Shown here: positions 60,952-64,000 of the stretch, piece after piece
Layout: each line of letters opens with the position of its first letter
Position numbering within the stretch: position 1 is the stretch's first letter
DNA from: Halomonas sp. LBP4
Lineage (GTDB): Bacteria > Pseudomonadota > Gammaproteobacteria > Pseudomonadales > Halomonadaceae
Assembly: GCF_003202205.1 (NCBI RefSeq)
Contig: NZ_PDOG01000002.1
Coordinates: 509,800 to 573,799 of the forward strand
DNA length: 64,000 nt
Direction of reading: 5' to 3'
Program-made: the position numbers and the translations under genes
The notes under the pieces: model-generated
What the model was told of the DNA's origin: nothing
Databases searched by the model: none
What the model saw: the letters and a program-made list of their open reading frames with translations, nothing else

Positions 60952-61839
60952 ATGACGATGATATTCGGGGTGCCGTTGGCGGTGTTCATGGGCCAGCTGA
61001 TGCTGGGCCTGATCAACGGTGCCTTCTACGCCCTGCTCAGCCTCGGGCTGGCGGTGATCTTCGGCCTGCTGAAGATCGTCAACTTCGCCCATGGCGCCCA
61101 GTACATGCTCGGCGCCTTCGCGGCGCTGCTGGCCCTGGAGTACCTGGGGATCAACTACTGGGTGGCCCTGCTGCTGGTGCCTCTCGTGGTGGGGGGGCTG
61201 GGGATGGTGATCGAGCGCTACTTGCTGCGCCGGATCGCCCACCTCGACCACCTCTACGGGCTGCTGCTCACCTTCGGCCTGGCGCTGATCGCCGAGGGCA
61301 GCCTGGTCAACCTCTTCGGGGTGTCGGGCTCGAGCTACCCGACGCCCGCGGCCCTCCAGGGCGGCATCAACCTGGGCTTCATGTTCCTGCCCACCTACCG
61401 CGCCTGGGTACTGGTGGCGGCCCTGGTGGTCTGCCTGGGGACCTGGTTCATCATCGAGCGCACCCGCCTCGGCGCCTACCTGCGGGCCGGCACCGAGAAC
61501 TCCGCGCTGATGCAGGCCTTCGGGGTCAACGTGCCGCTGCTGGTCACCCTGACCTACGGCTTCGGCGTGGCGCTCGCTGCGTTTGCCGGGGTGCTCGCCG
61601 CGCCGCTCTACCCGGTGTCGCCCACCATGGGGTCGAGCCTGCTGATCGTGGTCTTCGCGGTGGTGGTGATCGGCGGCATGGGCTCGATCCTGGGGGCCAT
61701 CATCACCGGCCTGTCCATGGGGCTGATCGAGGGGCTCACCAAGGTCTATTACCCCGAGGCCGCCAACACCGTGATCTTCCTGGTGATGATCCTGGTCCTG
61801 ATGCTGCGTCCCGCGGGACTCTTCGGCAAGGAGACATGA
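60952..61839 (+). CDS. livH: ABC transporter permease, branched-chain amino-acid type (LivH-like)
   Basis: 295 residues, about eight transmembrane helices. Typical GQLMLGLINGAFYALLSLGL, GLLKIVNFAHGAQYMLGAFA, RAGTENSALMQAFGVNV and FAVVVIGGMGSILGAIITGL (the EAA-like loop). GGGAGG precedes the ATG. Four bases from the second permease. Confidence 0.95.
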   Translation: MTMIFGVPLAVFMGQLMLGLINGAFYALLSLGLAVIFGLLKIVNFAHGAQYMLGAFAALLALEYLGINYWVALLLVPLVVGGLGMVIERYLLRRIAHLDHLYGLLLTFGLALIAEGSLVNLFGVSGSSYPTPAALQGGINLGFMFLPTYRAWVLVAALVVCLGTWFIIERTRLGAYLRAGTENSALMQAFGVNVPLLVTLTYGFGVALAAFAGVLAAPLYPVSPTMGSSLLIVVFAVVVIGGMGSILGAIITGLSMGLIEGLTKVYYPEAANTVIFLVMILVLMLRPAGLFGKET

Positions 61840-61843
61840 CGAC

Positions 61844-62827
61844 ATGGCCACCACGCAAACCCTGACCCCGGCCATGGAGCGCCAGCGCAATGCTCGCCTG
61901 CGCCGTGGCCTGCTCTATCTGGTGCTGATCGCCATCGGCCTCGCGGCGCCCTTCGTCGCCTATCCGGTGTTCCTGATGAAGGTGCTGTGCTTCGCGCTGT
62001 TCGCCTGCGCCTTCAACCTGCTGCTCGGCTATGCGGGCCTGCTCTCCTTCGGCCACGCCGCCTTCCTGGCCACCGGTGGCTACGTCACCGGCTATTTGCT
62101 GGCCAGTTACCCGGGGCTGACCCCGGAACTGGGCATCCTGGCGGGTACCCTGGCCGCCGTGGTGCTGGGCACCCTGTTCGGGGCCCTGGCCATTCGTCGC
62201 CAGGGGATCTACTTCGCCATGGTGACCCTGGCCCTGGCGCAGCTGGTGTTCTTCGTCTTCGTCCAGTCGCCCTTCACCGGCGGCGAGGATGGCCTGCACG
62301 GCGTGCCGCGTGGCGAGCTGTTCGGCCTGATCAGCCTGCGCAGCAACCTGGCGATGTACTACTTCGTCTTCGCCGTCTTCCTGATCGGCTTCGCCATCAT
62401 CCAGCGCACCGTGCACTCGCCCTATGGCCAGGTGCTCAAGGCGATCCGCGAGAACGAGCCGCGGGCGGTATCGCTGGGCTACAACGTCGACGCCTACAAG
62501 CTCCTCGCCTTCGTGCTCTCCGCGGGCCTGGCCGGCCTGGCGGGCTCGACCAAGACAGTGGTCTTCCAGCTCGCCTCGCTCACCGATGCCCACTGGCACA
62601 TGTCCGGCGAGGTAATCCTGATGACCCTGCTCGGCGGCGTCGGCACCCTGTTCGGCCCGCTGGTGGGGGCCGGCCTGGTGGTCAGCCTGCAGACCCAACT
62701 GGCGCAGTCGCCGCTGGGCAACTGGGTGAGCGTGATCCTGGGCCTGATCTTCGTGCTCTGCGTGCTGAGCTTCCGCAGCGGCATCGTCGGCGAGATCGCC
62801 AAGAGCGTGCGCAAGAACTTCAAGTGA
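61844..62827 (+). CDS. livM: ABC transporter permease, branched-chain amino-acid type (LivM-like)
   Basis: 327 residues, about ten helices. CALFACAFNLLLGYAGLLSF, GHAAFLATGGYVTGYLLASY, YGQVLKAIRENEPRAVSLGY and GEVILMTLLGGVGTLFGPLV are family hallmarks. Start MATTQTLTPAMERQRNARLR. Last gene of the importer operon. Convergent with the LysR gene at 62874; GCGCCCCGCGGGGCGCCC just after the stop (62836-62853) can form a terminator hairpin followed by TTCTTG. Confidence 0.95.
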   Translation: MATTQTLTPAMERQRNARLRRGLLYLVLIAIGLAAPFVAYPVFLMKVLCFALFACAFNLLLGYAGLLSFGHAAFLATGGYVTGYLLASYPGLTPELGILAGTLAAVVLGTLFGALAIRRQGIYFAMVTLALAQLVFFVFVQSPFTGGEDGLHGVPRGELFGLISLRSNLAMYYFVFAVFLIGFAIIQRTVHSPYGQVLKAIRENEPRAVSLGYNVDAYKLLAFVLSAGLAGLAGSTKTVVFQLASLTDAHWHMSGEVILMTLLGGVGTLFGPLVGAGLVVSLQTQLAQSPLGNWVSVILGLIFVLCVLSFRSGIVGEIAKSVRKNFK

Positions 62828-62835
62828 GCCGTTCG

Positions 62836-62858
62836 GGCGCCCCGCGGGGCGCCCTTCT
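62836..62858 (+). terminator. Probable terminator after the ABC importer operon
   Basis: GGGCGCCCC (62835-62843) pairs with the following GGGGCGCCC, a near-perfect palindrome with almost no loop, then TTCTT. The T-run is weak. Confidence 0.5.
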
Positions 62859-62873
62859 TGGGGGTGCCGGCGG

Positions 62874-63773
62874 TCAGGGCGATTGGCGCGGTGCCGGCAG
62901 CATCTCGCCGATATGCTCGACCAGGTAGTCGATGAACTGGCGGACCTTGGGCGAGCGGTGGCGGTGGCGGGGATAGACCGCCCAGACCGCGGTGTCGCTG
63001 TGGCGGTAGGCATCGAGCACCGCCACCAGGGCACCGCTATCCAGGTATTCATCGACGTAGTAGTCGGGCAACTGGGCGAGCCCCAGCCCCTTGAGGGCGG
63101 CATCCAGTAGGGCCGGGCCGGAGTTGGCCTCCCAGGCCCCCTCGACCCGGACCTCTCGGCGCACGCCCTCGACATCGAAGCGCCAGTGGTCCCGGGAGCC
63201 GACCAGGCAGCGGTGGTGGGCCAGTTCGGCGAGCGAGTGGGGCTGCGAGATCCGGGTGAAGTAGGCCGGAGAGCCCACCACGTACTCGCGCCGCTCGCAG
63301 ATCCGCCGGGCGATCAGCGTCGAGTCCTTGAGCGTGCCCATGCGGATGGCGATGTCGTAGCCTTCGTCGATGATGTCCACCTGGCGGTTGGTGAAGTGCA
63401 TGCGCACCTCGAGCTGGGGGTGCAGGCAGAGGAAGTCATTGATCAGCGGCGCGATGAAGCGTTCACCGAAGGTGGTGGCCGAGGTCAGCTTGAGCACCCC
63501 GCGCGGGCGGGCCTGGAGGTCGTTGATGGCCGCCTCGGCCTCGCGGAAGCCGTCGAACAGGTGGTGGCAGTGCTCATAGTAGAGGGCGCCGGCATCGGTC
63601 AGGCGGATCTGACGCGTAGTGCGGTAGAGCAGGGTGGTACCGAGCTGATTCTCCAGCTGGCTGACCAGCCGGCTGACATGGGAGTTGGAGACCTTGAGGT
63701 GGCTCGCCGCCGCCGCGAAGGTCCCCAGGCGCACCACCTCCACGAAGGCTTCGATTCGATCCCAGCGTTGCAT
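62874..63773 (-). CDS. LysR-family regulator next to alcohol dehydrogenase
   Basis: 299 residues. Winged helix GTFAAAASHLKVSNSHVSRL (about 17-36) with VSQLENQLGTTLLYRTTRQI, then the effector domain (LKLTSATTFGERFIAPLIND, DSTLIARRICERREYVVGSP). Divergent from a class III alcohol dehydrogenase gene with a perfect palindrome between. LysR genes are known next to frmA-type genes as formaldehyde regulators in several proteobacteria, so regulation of formaldehyde oxidation is likely. Confidence 0.93.
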   Translation of the reverse strand: MQRWDRIEAFVEVVRLGTFAAAASHLKVSNSHVSRLVSQLENQLGTTLLYRTTRQIRLTDAGALYYEHCHHLFDGFREAEAAINDLQARPRGVLKLTSATTFGERFIAPLINDFLCLHPQLEVRMHFTNRQVDIIDEGYDIAIRMGTLKDSTLIARRICERREYVVGSPAYFTRISQPHSLAELAHHRCLVGSRDHWRFDVEGVRREVRVEGAWEANSGPALLDAALKGLGLAQLPDYYVDEYLDSGALVAVLDAYRHSDTAVWAVYPRHRHRSPKVRQFIDYLVEHIGEMLPAPRQSP

Positions 63774-63793
63774 CGGGGCTCCAGAGTGGGGGG

Positions 63794-63815
63794 ATTATTG
63801 CTCGTTGGCAATAAT
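63794..63815. promoter_or_regulatory. LysR-type palindrome between regulator and alcohol dehydrogenase gene
   Basis: ATTATTGC (63794-63801) and GCAATAAT (63808-63815), a perfect inverted repeat around six bases, in the 132-base divergent gap. Arm length and spacing suit a LysR dimer site. Confidence 0.6.
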
Positions 63816-63905
63816 GTAGTGTAGTTGGTGCGGTTTATCTCGTGCCGTCGGGTTATCTAGACTGAAAATTGTCCCCCATCACCCATGCCATCGCAGGAGA
63901 GTCAC

Positions 63906-64000
63906 ATGAAATCACGCGCCGCCGTCGCCCTGGCCGCGGGCCAGCCGCTGGAGCTGACCGAGATCGACGTCGAGGGCCCCAGGGCCGGCGAGGTGCTGGT
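63906..64000 (+). CDS. frmA: S-(hydroxymethyl)glutathione dehydrogenase / class III alcohol dehydrogenase, N-terminus (partial)
   Basis: Thirty-one codons to the window end, from ATG 63906 after GGAGAG. The residues [20 protein letters not shown] and [12 protein letters not shown] are the characteristic start of class III zinc alcohol dehydrogenases, which oxidise the formaldehyde-glutathione adduct. No catalytic residues are in the window. Divergent from a LysR regulator. Confidence 0.85.
   Translation, partial: MKSRAAVALAAGQPLELTEIDVEGPRAGEVL

Overview
The window is a high-GC, gene-dense chromosomal segment. Gene order and protein sequences point to a moderately halophilic gammaproteobacterium of the Halomonas type. 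The pointers are the rnr-rlmB-rpsF-rpsR-rplI-dnaB order, the rpsU-dnaG-rpoD macromolecular synthesis cluster, the lptD-surA-pdxA-rsmA-apaG-apaH run, a DUF6482-like protein, and two complete multisubunit Mrp-type cation/proton antiporters, which suit life in salt. This is a call from recall of families and synteny; no database search was possible. I see no tRNA, rRNA, CRISPR array, insertion sequence or phage gene.

Layout. 1-5.9 kb: RNase R tail, rlmB, the S6/S18/L9 ribosomal genes with a regulated leader, dnaB and two small conserved genes. 6.0-7.1 kb: ferrochelatase. 7.2-19.1 kb: two divergently transcribed Mrp operons, one with fused A and B subunits on the minus strand and one with separate subunits on the plus strand. 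19.2-25.5 kb: a lytic transglycosylase lipoprotein, a PRC-barrel protein, a retropepsin-like protein, rsmE, phaR, purD and a phosphoribulokinase-family gene. 25.5-34.7 kb: a pentitol (ribitol or xylitol type) catabolic locus with a LacI regulator, transaldolase, a xylulose-reductase-like SDR, an FGGY kinase, a ribose-type ABC importer and a ribitol-dehydrogenase-like SDR. 34.9-38.4 kb: hinT, coq7, an OsmC-family gene, and the murU/amgK peptidoglycan recycling pair. 38.6-50 kb: lptD, surA, pdxA, rsmA, apaG, apaH, glpE, cca, folK, folB, plsY and tsaD. 50.2-54.4 kb: rpsU, dnaG and rpoD. 54.5-64 kb: a membrane protein, a LysR regulator divergent from a serine dehydratase, a five-gene branched-chain-amino-acid-type ABC importer, and a second LysR divergent from the start of a class III alcohol dehydrogenase.

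How the genes work together. Most of the window is housekeeping. The most regulated and least ordinary part is the pentitol locus. Its two transcription units carry near-identical promoter modules (an upstream box, -35, 17-base spacer, -10 and a LacI-type palindrome at the start site), so the LacI protein encoded at the far end probably controls both. The same locus holds the first 19 or so codons of a deleted second sugar kinase, and possibly the last 40 codons of another lost gene, so it seems to have been pruned recently.

Other non-coding structure of note: a dispersed repeat of about 100 bases present twice, whose two copies differ by compensatory changes in three helices and so look like a structured RNA; an rpsF leader with an attenuator-like hairpin and an S6:S18-type element that pairs with the ribosome binding site; a 17-base perfect inverted repeat of heptamers bracketing a bidirectional terminator between coq7 and the OsmC gene; and regulator-type palindromes upstream of hemH, sdaA, the amino-acid importer and the alcohol dehydrogenase.
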